Assembly: GCA_038232515.1 (NCBI GenBank) | Contig: JBBSHS010000072.1 | Location: forward strand, 1-12,288 | Reading direction: 5' to 3' | Source: JBBSHS01 sp038232515 | GTDB taxonomy: Bacteria > Actinomycetota > Acidimicrobiia > Acidimicrobiales > JAUJNH01 | DNA: 12,288 bases | Shown: positions 1 through 6,888 of the stretch, in pieces | Numbering within the stretch: the stretch's first letter is position 1 | Layout of the letters: each line of letters begins with the position of its first letter | The notes under the pieces: model-generated | What the model was told of the DNA's origin: nothing | Seen by the model: the letters and a program-made list of their open reading frames with translations, nothing else | Database searches by the model: none | Position numbers and translations under genes: made by a program

Positions 1-182
1 CCGAGGTGTCAACCGGAGCGGCCCCAGCGGGCAATCGAGGGTAGCCTTGTGGATGCGCAGCGGGGAACCACCCGGCCGGAGCGGCAGACGCGAGAACGTA
101 CGTAGGCAAGACGAGCACCGACCGTTGTCATGACGGGGCGGCCGAGGCAAGGTGACCAGTTGACGGCGCAGTGGGTGGCTTG
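1..182. other. Leading stretch without a supported gene
   Basis: No convincing coding region is visible here. The three plus-strand frames open at the left edge and stop at 42-44, 103-105 and 131-133; any could be the last few codons of an upstream gene, but none is recognisable. The stretch holds the 8-bp palindrome GTCATGAC at 127-134 and an AAGGTGA stretch at 149-155, and presumably carries the leader of the sugar transferase gene. No clear -35/-10 pair was found. Confidence 0.4.
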
Positions 183-833
183 ATGGCGAAGCGGCTGATC
201 GACGTGGTGCTCGGAGCGGTGCTGGCGCTCTTGGCTCTGCCCGTCATCTTCGTGTGCGCCGTCGGGGTCAGCCTGAGCCTACGGGCTTCGCCGTTCTTCG
301 TGCAGCGCCGGATCGGGCGTTCAGGCCGGTCCATAGCGTTCGTCAAGCTGCGGACGCTACCCAAGGATTTTCCCCACTACGCCGACAAGTACCACCTCGA
401 TGGTCTGTCGCTGCCATGGTTCCCGCTCCTGCTGCGTCGCCTCCACCTCGACGAGCTCCCGCAGTTGTTCCTCGTGCCGCTGGGGAGCATGAGCCTGGTC
501 GGTCCCCGGCCGGAGATGCCCCTGCTGCACGCCCGGATGGACGAGAGCTTTGCCATCCAGCGCACCACCGTGCGGCCGGGCTGCACCGGCCTGTGGCAGA
601 TAGGTGCCGCCTGTGACCGCTTGATCAGCGAGGCACCGATCTACGACAGGTTCTACCTGCAGCACCGCAGCCTGTCGTTCGACCTGTGGATCCTGGGTCG
701 CACCATGCTGATGTTCTTCAACCATCAGACGGTGTCCCTGGAGCAGGTCCCCGACTGGGTGACGGCCAGCCGGGCCCCGATGAGAGCGACCATGCGGGTT
801 ACCTCGCCGGAAGCCGAGATAGAACTTCCCTAA
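183..833 (+). CDS. Short bacterial sugar transferase (PglC-like monotopic phosphoglycosyl transferase)
   Basis: Predicted to move a phospho-sugar from a nucleotide sugar onto a polyprenyl phosphate carrier at the inner face of the membrane, the first step of a surface glycan. The 216-residue protein has the family layout: KRLIDVVLGAVLALLALP begins a membrane-inserted helix at about residues 4-32, FVKLRT lies at 53-58, and the active-site stretch LDELPQL carries the Asp90-Glu91 dyad, followed by MSLVGPRPE. It lacks the long multi-spanning N-terminal region of WbaP-type enzymes, so it is of minimal size. FVKLRT departs slightly from the common KFRTM. ATG 183 is preferred because a GGGTGG stretch lies 4 nt upstream; an in-frame GTG at 171 would add four residues. 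The gene stands alone in the window, convergent with hemG, so its sugar substrate cannot be inferred. Confidence 0.9.
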   Translation: MAKRLIDVVLGAVLALLALPVIFVCAVGVSLSLRASPFFVQRRIGRSGRSIAFVKLRTLPKDFPHYADKYHLDGLSLPWFPLLLRRLHLDELPQLFLVPLGSMSLVGPRPEMPLLHARMDESFAIQRTTVRPGCTGLWQIGAACDRLISEAPIYDRFYLQHRSLSFDLWILGRTMLMFFNHQTVSLEQVPDWVTASRAPMRATMRVTSPEAEIELP

Positions 834-837
834 GCGT

Positions 838-871
838 CTACCGGGGCTTCGCCCCCGCCCGACGAGCAGGT
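838..871 (+). repeat. Copy A of a dispersed hairpin element, possible terminator
   Basis: It starts 4 nt after the sugar transferase stop codon. The core GGGGC-TTC-GCCCC (843-855) forms a GC-rich hairpin, and the flank ends in GACGAGCAGGT. The same sequence, with one substitution and one 1-bp gap, recurs at 9722-9754 on the opposite strand. There is no T-run, so intrinsic termination is unproven. Its position right after a stop codon and between convergent genes suggests an RNA 3'-end element or a small interspersed repeat. Confidence 0.6.
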
Positions 872-895
872 CGCCGTAGGACCTACGAGCGGCGA
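871..895. repeat. Nested palindrome
   Basis: CGTAGG-A-CCTACG (875-887) is a perfect inverted repeat with a one-base centre. It sits inside an outer pair, TCGCCG (871-876) and CGGCGA (890-895). It follows directly on hairpin element copy A in the gap between the convergent sugar transferase and hemG genes. It may be a protein-binding site or part of a transcript-end structure; neither is shown. Confidence 0.45.
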
Positions 896-968
896 TGTTC
901 TTCACCACACCCTGAGCGCAGTCGCCCTGCGTTAGTGGGCTGGCTGTCACCTCGAACCCGACCCGGCT

Positions 969-989
969 CCTAGGCGCCAAGCGCCTAGG
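969..989 (-). terminator. Perfect 9-bp inverted repeat, candidate terminator for the heme operon
   Basis: CCTAGGCGC-CAA-GCGCCTAGG is a perfect 9-bp stem with a 3-nt loop, 41 nt past the hemG stop in the direction of hemG transcription. It is the strongest hairpin in this gap and, being symmetrical, could act on transcripts from either side. No T-run follows on either strand, so termination is an inference from position and stem strength. Confidence 0.5.
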
Positions 990-1030
990 CCGGTAGGCAC
1001 AGAGGCTCTCGTCCCTGGCCGTGGGGCGGC

Positions 1031-2455
1031 TCAGCCCATGGCGCCAGGGGTATTGTCCAGGGCCAAGGCGGCGAGCGCCCGATCGGCGGCCGAGCGACCC
1101 TGGCGGATGCAGGCTGGGATCCCGACGCCCCGGTACGTGGCCCCCGTGACCTCGATGCCGGCCGGCAGTGCCGCCTCGATACGGGCCACGCGGTCGAGGT
1201 GACCGGGCGAGTACTGGGGAAAGCCGTCCGGCCACCGGCTGACCCGCCAGGCCGACGGCTCTTGGCTGGCCCCCATGGCCGTTTTCACCTCGGCGTGCAG
1301 TCGGCCCACCAGTTCGTCGTCCGGGAGGCGCACGGCCCGCCGGTCGCCGGCTCGACCGGCTGACACCCTCAGCACGGCCGTACCGTCGGGCGCCACCGCC
1401 GGCCACTTGGACGACGCCCAGGAGCAAGCCGTCATCAGCCACCCCTGTCTCCGGGGGACGAGGAACCCGCTCCCGTCCAGGGCGTGACCGAGGCTGCCGG
1501 CCGGGTAGGCCAGGGCCACGATGGCCACCGACGCATGCTCGATGCCCCGCAGCTCGGAGGCCGCCGATGGGGCGATCTTGTCGAGGAGGGCGGCGGTGGG
1601 CCGAGCGGGCGTGGCCAGCACCACGGCGTCGGCCATCTCGGCGCCCATGGTGCCATCCGGTCGATTGTCCGCCCGCCAGACCCGCCAGCCGTGCTCGCCC
1701 CCGTCCAGGCCGGCGGCCGTCCAGCCGGTGCGCAGCACGGCGCCGGCTTCGTCCAGCCGCTGGGCCAGCCGGTCGACCAGACGGCCGAGTCCGCCGGTGG
1801 TGGTCAGGAAGAGCGGTTGGCCGCTCCCGGCCGCGGTCCGGCGCTGGGCCCGTGCCCCCAGGATGAGGCTGCGGCCGTCGAAGGCGCTGGCCAGCTGCGG
1901 TACCCCGGCATACAGGCTCAGGCGGTCGCTGCGACCGGCGTTGATGCCACCCAGCAGCGGGTCGACGAGCCGCTCGAACACCTGTCGGCCGAGGCGACGG
2001 CGCACGAGCGCTCCCACGGCCACGTCGGTCGTCGGCGCCTCACCCGGCCAGACGAAGTCGAGAGCGGCTCTGGCCACCCCCAGTGGCGAGCAGATGCCTG
2101 ACCGCAGCAGGGTGCCGAGGTCGGTCGGTACACCGAGAACCAGTCCGGCGGGCAGGCGGTGGAGACGGTTGCCCACCCACACCGAGGCGGCGTTGGTCGA
2201 GGGTGCGATCAGGTCGGCGCCGAGGCCGATCTCCTCGGCCAGTGCCCGCCCTTCGGGCACACGGGCGAGGAAGGCGTCCGGGCCCGTGTCCAGCGGTCGT
2301 CCGCAGAAGGGTTCGGTCCGGATCTTGCCGCCCAGACGGTCGTCGGCTTCGACCAGCGTCACCCGGGCCCCGGCCTGGACCGCCTGCCAGCCGGCGGCCA
2401 GGCCGGCGATGCCGCCGCCCACCACGAGCAGGTGGGGCGGCCGGCCCCCGTTCAC
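1031..2455 (-). CDS. hemG: Protoporphyrinogen/coproporphyrinogen III oxidase, HemY (CgoX) type
   Basis: FAD-dependent oxidase that removes six electrons from a porphyrinogen ring in late heme synthesis; in Gram-positive bacteria this oxygen-dependent type (also named hemY or cgoX) usually oxidises coproporphyrinogen III to coproporphyrin III. The 474-residue protein opens with a Rossmann FAD motif, VVGGGIAGLAAGW (GGGIAG at 13-18), with ribose-binding Glu36 in LVEADDRLGGK. It ends with TYRGVGIPACIRQGR, the usual C-terminal FAD-contact segment of the family. The start is GTG 2455, which overlaps the hemE stop by 4 bp (GTGA); the frame stays open further upstream, but that part is the shadow of hemE and would displace the FAD motif from the N-terminus. 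It is translationally coupled to hemE. The substrate (copro- or protoporphyrinogen) cannot be told from sequence alone. Confidence 0.93.
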   Translation of the reverse strand: MNGGRPPHLLVVGGGIAGLAAGWQAVQAGARVTLVEADDRLGGKIRTEPFCGRPLDTGPDAFLARVPEGRALAEEIGLGADLIAPSTNAASVWVGNRLHRLPAGLVLGVPTDLGTLLRSGICSPLGVARAALDFVWPGEAPTTDVAVGALVRRRLGRQVFERLVDPLLGGINAGRSDRLSLYAGVPQLASAFDGRSLILGARAQRRTAAGSGQPLFLTTTGGLGRLVDRLAQRLDEAGAVLRTGWTAAGLDGGEHGWRVWRADNRPDGTMGAEMADAVVLATPARPTAALLDKIAPSAASELRGIEHASVAIVALAYPAGSLGHALDGSGFLVPRRQGWLMTACSWASSKWPAVAPDGTAVLRVSAGRAGDRRAVRLPDDELVGRLHAEVKTAMGASQEPSAWRVSRWPDGFPQYSPGHLDRVARIEAALPAGIEVTGATYRGVGIPACIRQGRSAADRALAALALDNTPGAMG

Positions 2456-3486
2456 GTCGGCGCCTCCCAGCCGTGCACGAGGTCGACCAGCCGGACGAGT
2501 GCGTTGGCGTCGGTGTCGGGCAGTACCCCATGGCCGAGGTTGAAGATGTGGCCGGGACGGCCGCCGGACCGGCGCAGCACATCGGTGGCGGCCGGCGCCA
2601 CCACCTCCCATGGGGCCAGGAGCACCGTGGGGTCGAGATTGCCCTGTACCGCCCGGGACCGGCCCACCCGGTCCCAGGCCGCGTCGAGCGGCACCCGCCA
2701 GTCGACGCCGACCACGTCGGCACCCGCTTCGGCCAGCAGCCCCAGCAGCTCGCCGGTGCCCACACCGAAATGGATGCGGGGTACGCCCAGGCCGGCCAGA
2801 CCCTCGAAGATGCGCCGGGTGGAGGGCAGCACGTGGCGCCGGTAGTCGGTGGGGGACAGGGTGCCCACCCAGGAATCGAACACCTGGACGGCGGCGGCTC
2901 CGGCGTCGACCTGGGCCCGTAGGCTGGCCAGGGCCAGGTCGGCCAGCCGATCGGCCAGTGACGCCCACAGCTGCGGATCGGTGTGCATCAGCGCCCTGGT
3001 ACGGGCCTGCTGGCGTGACGGCCCTCCTTCCACCAGGTAGCTGGCCACGGTGAAGGGGCCACCGGCGAAGCCGATGACGGGGACGGGCGACTCCCGGGCC
3101 AGGATGCGCACGGTCTCGGCCACCCAGGGGAAGTCGGCCTCGGGCTCGACGGGCCGGAGCCGTTCGAGGTCGGCGACGCTACTGAACGGCTGGGCGGCCA
3201 CCGGCCCGACCCCGGGCTGGATCTCGATCCCGAAGCCGGTGGCGGCCACCGGGACCATGATGTCGGAGTACAAGATGGCGGCGTCCACTCCCAGGCGGTG
3301 CACCGGTTGCAGGGTCAGCTCGGCGGCCAGCTCGGGGCGGCGCACGGCGTCAAGGATCGAAAGGTCGCCCTTTACCCTGCGGTACTCCGCAAGCGAGCGT
3401 CCGGCCTGGCGCATGAACCACACAGGCGTGTAGGGAACCGGCTGGCGGCGGCAGGCCAGCAGGAGCGGCGCCTCGACGGTCCACAC
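2452..3486 (-). CDS. hemE: Uroporphyrinogen decarboxylase
   Basis: Decarboxylates the four acetate side chains of uroporphyrinogen III to give coproporphyrinogen III in the cytoplasm, the step just before HemG. The 344-residue length is normal for the family. The first signature, PVWFMRQAGR, lies at 21-30 with catalytic-site Arg26; ILYSDIM carries the conserved Asp75; the second signature, IGFAGGPFTVASYLVEGG, and FNLGHGVLPDT near the C-terminus are intact. GTG 3486 is chosen because it places the PVWFMRQAGR motif at the usual distance from the N-terminus. A TACGGT box lies 8 nt upstream of it, so the mRNA may be leaderless, though GGTGGCGG could also serve as a weak ribosome site. First gene of the hemE-hemG operon. 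No hemQ/chdC follows, unlike many actinobacterial heme operons. Confidence 0.95.
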   Translation of the reverse strand: MWTVEAPLLLACRRQPVPYTPVWFMRQAGRSLAEYRRVKGDLSILDAVRRPELAAELTLQPVHRLGVDAAILYSDIMVPVAATGFGIEIQPGVGPVAAQPFSSVADLERLRPVEPEADFPWVAETVRILARESPVPVIGFAGGPFTVASYLVEGGPSRQQARTRALMHTDPQLWASLADRLADLALASLRAQVDAGAAAVQVFDSWVGTLSPTDYRRHVLPSTRRIFEGLAGLGVPRIHFGVGTGELLGLLAEAGADVVGVDWRVPLDAAWDRVGRSRAVQGNLDPTVLLAPWEVVAPAATDVLRRSGGRPGHIFNLGHGVLPDTDANALVRLVDLVHGWEAPT

Positions 3487-3585
3487 TGGCCGCCACCGTA
3501 CCGTGGCCCCGCCGCGTCCCCGGGGCGCCCGTCCGCTGGCGCGAGGCGCCGTCGACTGCCGCCTGGCAGGCCCGTCGTCGCTAGG
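3487..3585. promoter_or_regulatory. Divergent promoter region between hemE and the phosphatase gene
   Basis: This 99-bp gap must hold the promoters of both genes. On the minus strand TACGGT (3500-3495) lies 8 nt before the hemE GTG. On the plus strand TAGGGT (3582-3587) overlaps the assumed GTG start of the phosphatase. Neither has an obvious TTGACA-like -35 box. The middle is extremely GC-rich and includes the palindrome CCCCGGGG. Confidence 0.5.
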
Positions 3586-4131
3586 GTGCCGGTCATCGAG
3601 GTCCTCGTCGTCTGCACGGCCAACCAGTGCCGCTCGCCTCTCATTGCCGCCCTCCTGTCCGACCGGCTGGCCGACCGAGGCGTGACCGTGACCAGCGCCG
3701 GGCTGTATTCCGGTGGTGCGCCAGCCACCGAGTTGATCTCCACGGCCGCCGCCGAGCTCGGTCTGGACCTCAGCCGGCACAGGAGCCGGATGCTCGACGT
3801 GGCCGAGGTGTCGGCGGCCGACCTTGTGCTCGGCGTCAGCCGGGCCCACGTGCGCGAAGCCGTCGTCCTCGACCCCGGCGCCCGGGGTAAGACGTTCACG
3901 CTGCCCGAGCTCGTACGGCGGGGCATGGCCGCCGGGCCCCGGCCTCCCGACGAGCCGCTGGCCCGATGGCTGGGCCGCCTGTCCGCCTCCCGGCTCCCGG
4001 CCGACCTGCTGGGCGAGAGCGCCCAGGACGACGTGGCCGATCCCACCGGGCTCGGGCTCCAGGCCCACCGCCACGCCGTCACCGACCTCGTGGCCCTGGT
4101 CGACTCGGCGGTCGCCCTGGCCTGGCCTTGA
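3586..4131 (+). CDS. Low-molecular-weight protein tyrosine phosphatase family protein
   Basis: Cytoplasmic phosphatase of the LMW-PTP/arsenate reductase fold, expected to remove phosphate from protein tyrosines; such enzymes often control tyrosine kinases of polysaccharide export. The P-loop VVCTANQCRSP holds the CX5R signature with nucleophile Cys10 and Arg16 close to the N-terminus, and the general-acid loop DVADPTG places Asp152-Pro153 near the C-terminus. At 181 residues it is somewhat longer than the 150-residue norm, the extra part lying between about residues 110 and 145. The GTG at 3586 has no good ribosome site. A TAGGGT box overlaps it, which would place a leaderless start at ATC 3595 and give an N-terminus matching the classic form of the family (see findings). 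A link to the sugar transferase is possible, but they are 2.7 kb apart and not co-transcribed. Confidence 0.88.
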   Translation: MPVIEVLVVCTANQCRSPLIAALLSDRLADRGVTVTSAGLYSGGAPATELISTAAAELGLDLSRHRSRMLDVAEVSAADLVLGVSRAHVREAVVLDPGARGKTFTLPELVRRGMAAGPRPPDEPLARWLGRLSASRLPADLLGESAQDDVADPTGLGLQAHRHAVTDLVALVDSAVALAWP

Positions 4132-4143
4132 CGGCAGGCCAGG
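4116..4143 (+). terminator. Inverted repeat spanning the phosphatase stop codon
   Basis: CCTGGCCTG (4116-4124) and CAGGCCAGG (4135-4143) are perfect complements around a 10-nt loop that contains the TGA stop (4129-4131). A stem of this strength at the gene end may terminate or attenuate transcription before the HelD gene. No T-run follows. Confidence 0.4.
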
Positions 4144-4166
4144 ATGGCGAGGGCCCGAGCGGTGGT

Positions 4167-4195
4167 TTGCACTCGGCTCCCCCTGCGCCGATGAT
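4167..4195 (+). promoter_or_regulatory. Candidate promoter for the HelD-family gene
   Basis: TTGCAC (4167-4172) and GATGAT (4190-4195) are separated by 17 bp, matching the spacing of a housekeeping sigma promoter; the -10 box keeps the A2 and T6 positions. It is about 50 nt ahead of the start codon. Together with the preceding inverted repeat it suggests that the HelD gene is transcribed independently of the phosphatase. Confidence 0.4.
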
Positions 4196-4245
4196 GAACG
4201 GTCCGATGGCGTGCGGGCGCCGACCGAGCAGGAGCACAGGGAGTC

Positions 4246-6405
4246 TTGGCCCACCCGGACCTCCAGGCCGAGCAGGCCTTCATCCGACACGCTTACGACC
4301 GTTTGGAAGCCATGCGAGCAGCGGCTTCCGCGATGCTCCATGACGCCTTCTCGTCGGGCGGAGGCACCCCTCAGGCGGTCACCGAGCGCGACGTCAGCGT
4401 TCGCACCAGCCTGGCCCGGCTCGAGCAACTGCAGTTGGGCGACGAGTCCCTGGTCTTCGGGCGCATTGACACGGCGCCTGACCCCGACAACCCGGGCGAG
4501 GCCTTCCACATCGGCCGACTGGCGGTCAGCGACGCCGATCAGGAACCACTGGTGGTCGACTGGCGGGCCCCGGTGGCCGAGCCCTTCTACCGGGCCACCG
4601 GTCGCCATCCGATGGGCCTGCGCCGCCGGCGCCATTTCCTGACCCACGGCCGGTGCATCCAGGACCTCGAGGACGAGTTGTTCGGCGGCGAGGGCCCCGA
4701 AGCGGCGCTGGGGGTGGGTGGCTCGACGGTGCTGCTGGCCGCATTGGAGCGAAGCCGCTCGGGCCGCATGCGCGACATCGTGGCCACGGTCCAGCGAGAG
4801 CAGGACGAGGTCATCAGGGCGCCCCTGTCCGGCGTGCTGGTGGTCCAGGGAGGCCCGGGCACGGGCAAGACGGCGGTGGCCCTGCACCGGGCCGCCTACC
4901 TGCTCTACACGTTCCGGTTCCCGCTGGAGCGCCAGGGTGTCCTGGTGGTGGGGCCCAATCCTCTGTACCTGCGCTACATCGAGCGGGTCCTGCCCAGCCT
5001 GGGCGAGACCGGCGTCGAGCTGTCGACGGTCGGTGGCCTCGTGCCCGGCGTGCCCGTCACCGGCGTCGACCCGCCGGCCGGGGCGCGGGTCAAGGGCGAC
5101 GCCCGCATGGCCGCAGTGCTGGCCAAGGCGGTGGCCGATCGGCAGCGGCCGCTGCCCAGGGACACCGAAGTGGGCATCGGGCCGTACGTCGTTCGGATCA
5201 CCGTTGCCGACAGCGCCGACATCGTGGCCTCGGCCAAGCGCCGGGGCGGCCCTCACAACGGCCGGCGGCGGTACGTCGAGGCGCAGTTGACCCACCGGTT
5301 GGCGGCTCGCCTGAACGAGGCCGAAGAGCGGGCCCGCCGGGCTGGCCTGCGTCCCGCTCTCGAGGAGGACGACCAGCACGAGCCCCGGGACGAGGCCCAG
5401 CTGGGGCGGCAGTTGCGGCGCCACCCGGTCGTGGTCCACGAGCTCCATCGCATGTGGCCGGTGCTCTCGCCCATGGAGCTGCTGCACGACCTGTTCGGGG
5501 CCCGGCCGCTCATCGACCTCGGGAGCAGGCGGGTGTTGGACGAAAACGAGCGAGCGACCCTGTTCCGTGCCCGCTCGGCCGATCTGGCCGATGTGGCCTG
5601 GACCGAAGCCGACCTCGCCCTCCTCGACGAGGCCCGCGCCCTGTTGGGGCCGGTTCCCCGCAGACGGGGGACCGATCCGGCCGACCTGCGGACGTTCGGC
5701 CACATCGTGGTGGACGAAGCCCAGGACCTCTCTCCCATGCAGCTGCGTATGCTCACCCGCCGTTCGCTCAGCGGTTCCATGACGGTGGTGGGCGACATCG
5801 CCCAGGCCACTGGCGCCTTCGCACCGTCGGGCTGGGGCGAGATCCTGGCCCACCTGCCCGTTCGCCGGGGCCTCACCCAGGTGGAGCTGAGCGTGAACTA
5901 CCGCACCCCTTCGGAGATCATGACCCTGGCCGGCCGGGTGCTCGATGCCGCCGCACCAAACGTGCGGCTCCCCGAGTCGGTCCGATCGACGGGCGAGGAA
6001 CCGATGTTCGTCACCAGCCCTTCCGGCCGGCTGTTCACCACCGTGGCCGAGGTCGCCGCCGCCCAGGCCGCAGCCGTCGACGGCGGCACGGTGGCCGTCG
6101 TGGCGCCGCCGTCGATGGTGCCCGGCCTGGCCGACGGCCTGACGGCCGCCGGTGTCGACTTCGAGCAGGGAGTGCGGTCCGGTCTGGCTGCCACCGTCAC
6201 CTTGTTGGCCTTCGAGGTCGTGAAGGGGTTGGAGTTCGATGCGGTGGTGGTGGTCGAGCCCGGCCGCCTGGTGCGCGAGGCCACGCAGGGCCTGCGATCG
6301 CTTTACGTGGCCCTCACCCGGCCCACCAAGCGGCTCATCCTCGTGCACGAGGAGCCGCTGCCCGAAGTCCTGCGCCCTGTCCCCCGGGGCTACGAACGCG
6401 TCTGA
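4246..6405 (+). CDS. helD: HelD/HelR-family ATPase (RNA polymerase recycling factor)
   Basis: UvrD/Rep-like ATPase of the HelD family, known to bind RNA polymerase and free it from DNA; the actinobacterial form HelR also protects polymerase from rifampicin. The 719-residue protein starts with a helical stretch (about 1-50) of the type that enters the polymerase secondary channel, then the family hallmark GRLAVSDADQEPLVVDWRAP followed by FYRATGRHPMG. Walker A is GGPGTGKT at 202-209; about 240-440 is the family-specific insertion; DEAQD (Walker B) is at 490-494; VNYRTP at 550-555; and LYVALTR, with the arginine finger region, at 686-692. All motor motifs are intact. Start TTG 4246 follows AGGAG at 4230-4234; no in-frame ATG or GTG lies nearby upstream. 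It converges with the RidA gene with a 13-bp gap. Whether it confers rifampicin tolerance cannot be judged from sequence. Confidence 0.9.
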   Translation: MAHPDLQAEQAFIRHAYDRLEAMRAAASAMLHDAFSSGGGTPQAVTERDVSVRTSLARLEQLQLGDESLVFGRIDTAPDPDNPGEAFHIGRLAVSDADQEPLVVDWRAPVAEPFYRATGRHPMGLRRRRHFLTHGRCIQDLEDELFGGEGPEAALGVGGSTVLLAALERSRSGRMRDIVATVQREQDEVIRAPLSGVLVVQGGPGTGKTAVALHRAAYLLYTFRFPLERQGVLVVGPNPLYLRYIERVLPSLGETGVELSTVGGLVPGVPVTGVDPPAGARVKGDARMAAVLAKAVADRQRPLPRDTEVGIGPYVVRITVADSADIVASAKRRGGPHNGRRRYVEAQLTHRLAARLNEAEERARRAGLRPALEEDDQHEPRDEAQLGRQLRRHPVVVHELHRMWPVLSPMELLHDLFGARPLIDLGSRRVLDENERATLFRARSADLADVAWTEADLALLDEARALLGPVPRRRGTDPADLRTFGHIVVDEAQDLSPMQLRMLTRRSLSGSMTVVGDIAQATGAFAPSGWGEILAHLPVRRGLTQVELSVNYRTPSEIMTLAGRVLDAAAPNVRLPESVRSTGEEPMFVTSPSGRLFTTVAEVAAAQAAAVDGGTVAVVAPPSMVPGLADGLTAAGVDFEQGVRSGLAATVTLLAFEVVKGLEFDAVVVVEPGRLVREATQGLRSLYVALTRPTKRLILVHEEPLPEVLRPVPRGYERV

Positions 6406-6418
6406 GCAATGGCGCCGA

Positions 6419-6802
6419 TCAGCCGATCTCGGCCTCAAGTTCGAGCTCGACGCGCCAGCGGGGGTCGAGCAGCCCGGCCACGACCACCATCGTGGCTGCC
6501 GGTCGGATGGTGGCGAAGGCGGCCAGGTGGGCCCGACCCACGGGCTCGGCGTCCTGGGCGTCGACGAGGTACATGCGGGTCCGGACCACGTCTTCGGGCT
6601 CCGCTCCCAGTTCGGCCATGGCCGTCAGGGCGATCTTGAGGCAGCGCCGAGCCTGCATCTCGGGGTCGGGATGGCACGATCCGTCGGGCCACACCGGCGC
6701 CGTTCCCGACACCAGCACACGGTCGCCGACCCGCACGGCCCGGGAGAAACCGATCGTCAGCTCGTACGCCGACCCCGACGACGCCTGCCCGCGCTCGGCC
6801 AC
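6419..6802 (-). CDS. RidA (YjgF/YER057c/UK114) family protein lacking the catalytic arginine
   Basis: Small trimer-forming fold related to 2-iminobutanoate/2-iminopropanoate deaminase. The 127-residue length, YELTIGFSRAVRVGDRVLVSG near the start, the helix with ALTAMAELGAEPEDVVRTRMYL, and the closing VELELEAEI fit the family. The segment that reads PARS in archetypal RidA is PAAT here (101-104), so the arginine that binds the substrate carboxylate is Ala103. Imine deamination of the classic type is therefore unlikely, and it resembles the less understood Rid4-Rid7 type groups. GTG 6802 gives the normal length and has a TAGCGT box exactly 7 nt upstream, suggesting a leaderless transcript of its own; it may also be read through from the sigma gene 86 bp upstream. 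Its 3' end faces the HelD gene 13 bp away. Confidence 0.85.
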   Translation of the reverse strand: MAERGQASSGSAYELTIGFSRAVRVGDRVLVSGTAPVWPDGSCHPDPEMQARRCLKIALTAMAELGAEPEDVVRTRMYLVDAQDAEPVGRAHLAAFATIRPAATMVVVAGLLDPRWRVELELEAEIG

Positions 6803-6815
6803 GGCTACGACGCTA
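6803..6815 (-). promoter_or_regulatory. -10 box and leaderless start of the RidA-family gene
   Basis: TAGCGT (6815-6810 on the minus strand) matches TANNNT and ends 7 nt before the GTG start. Transcription would begin at or next to the start codon. No Shine-Dalgarno sequence is present. The box suggests a promoter separate from that of the sigma gene. Confidence 0.45.
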
Positions 6816-6888
6816 CTGCCGGCCCCGGTGGGCAGGCCTCGGACAGCGGGCCCGAGCCATCGCCTTGACGCCGTCTGGGGCGGCCTGG

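Noticed and set aside
930..970. tRNA or T-loop remnant near CCTCGAACCC
   Set aside because: No paired T-stem and no other tRNA arms on either strand.
357..1442. Minus-strand 361-codon open frame over the sugar transferase gene
   Set aside because: Shadow frame: Arg/Gly-rich, no recognisable motif, and it overlaps both the sugar transferase and the end of hemG in a different frame.
3487..6438. Very long minus-strand open frame continuing upstream of hemE across the HelD gene
   Set aside because: It is antisense to a gene with intact HelD motifs, its translation shows no domain, and stop-free shadow frames are expected at this GC content. hemE itself starts at 3486.
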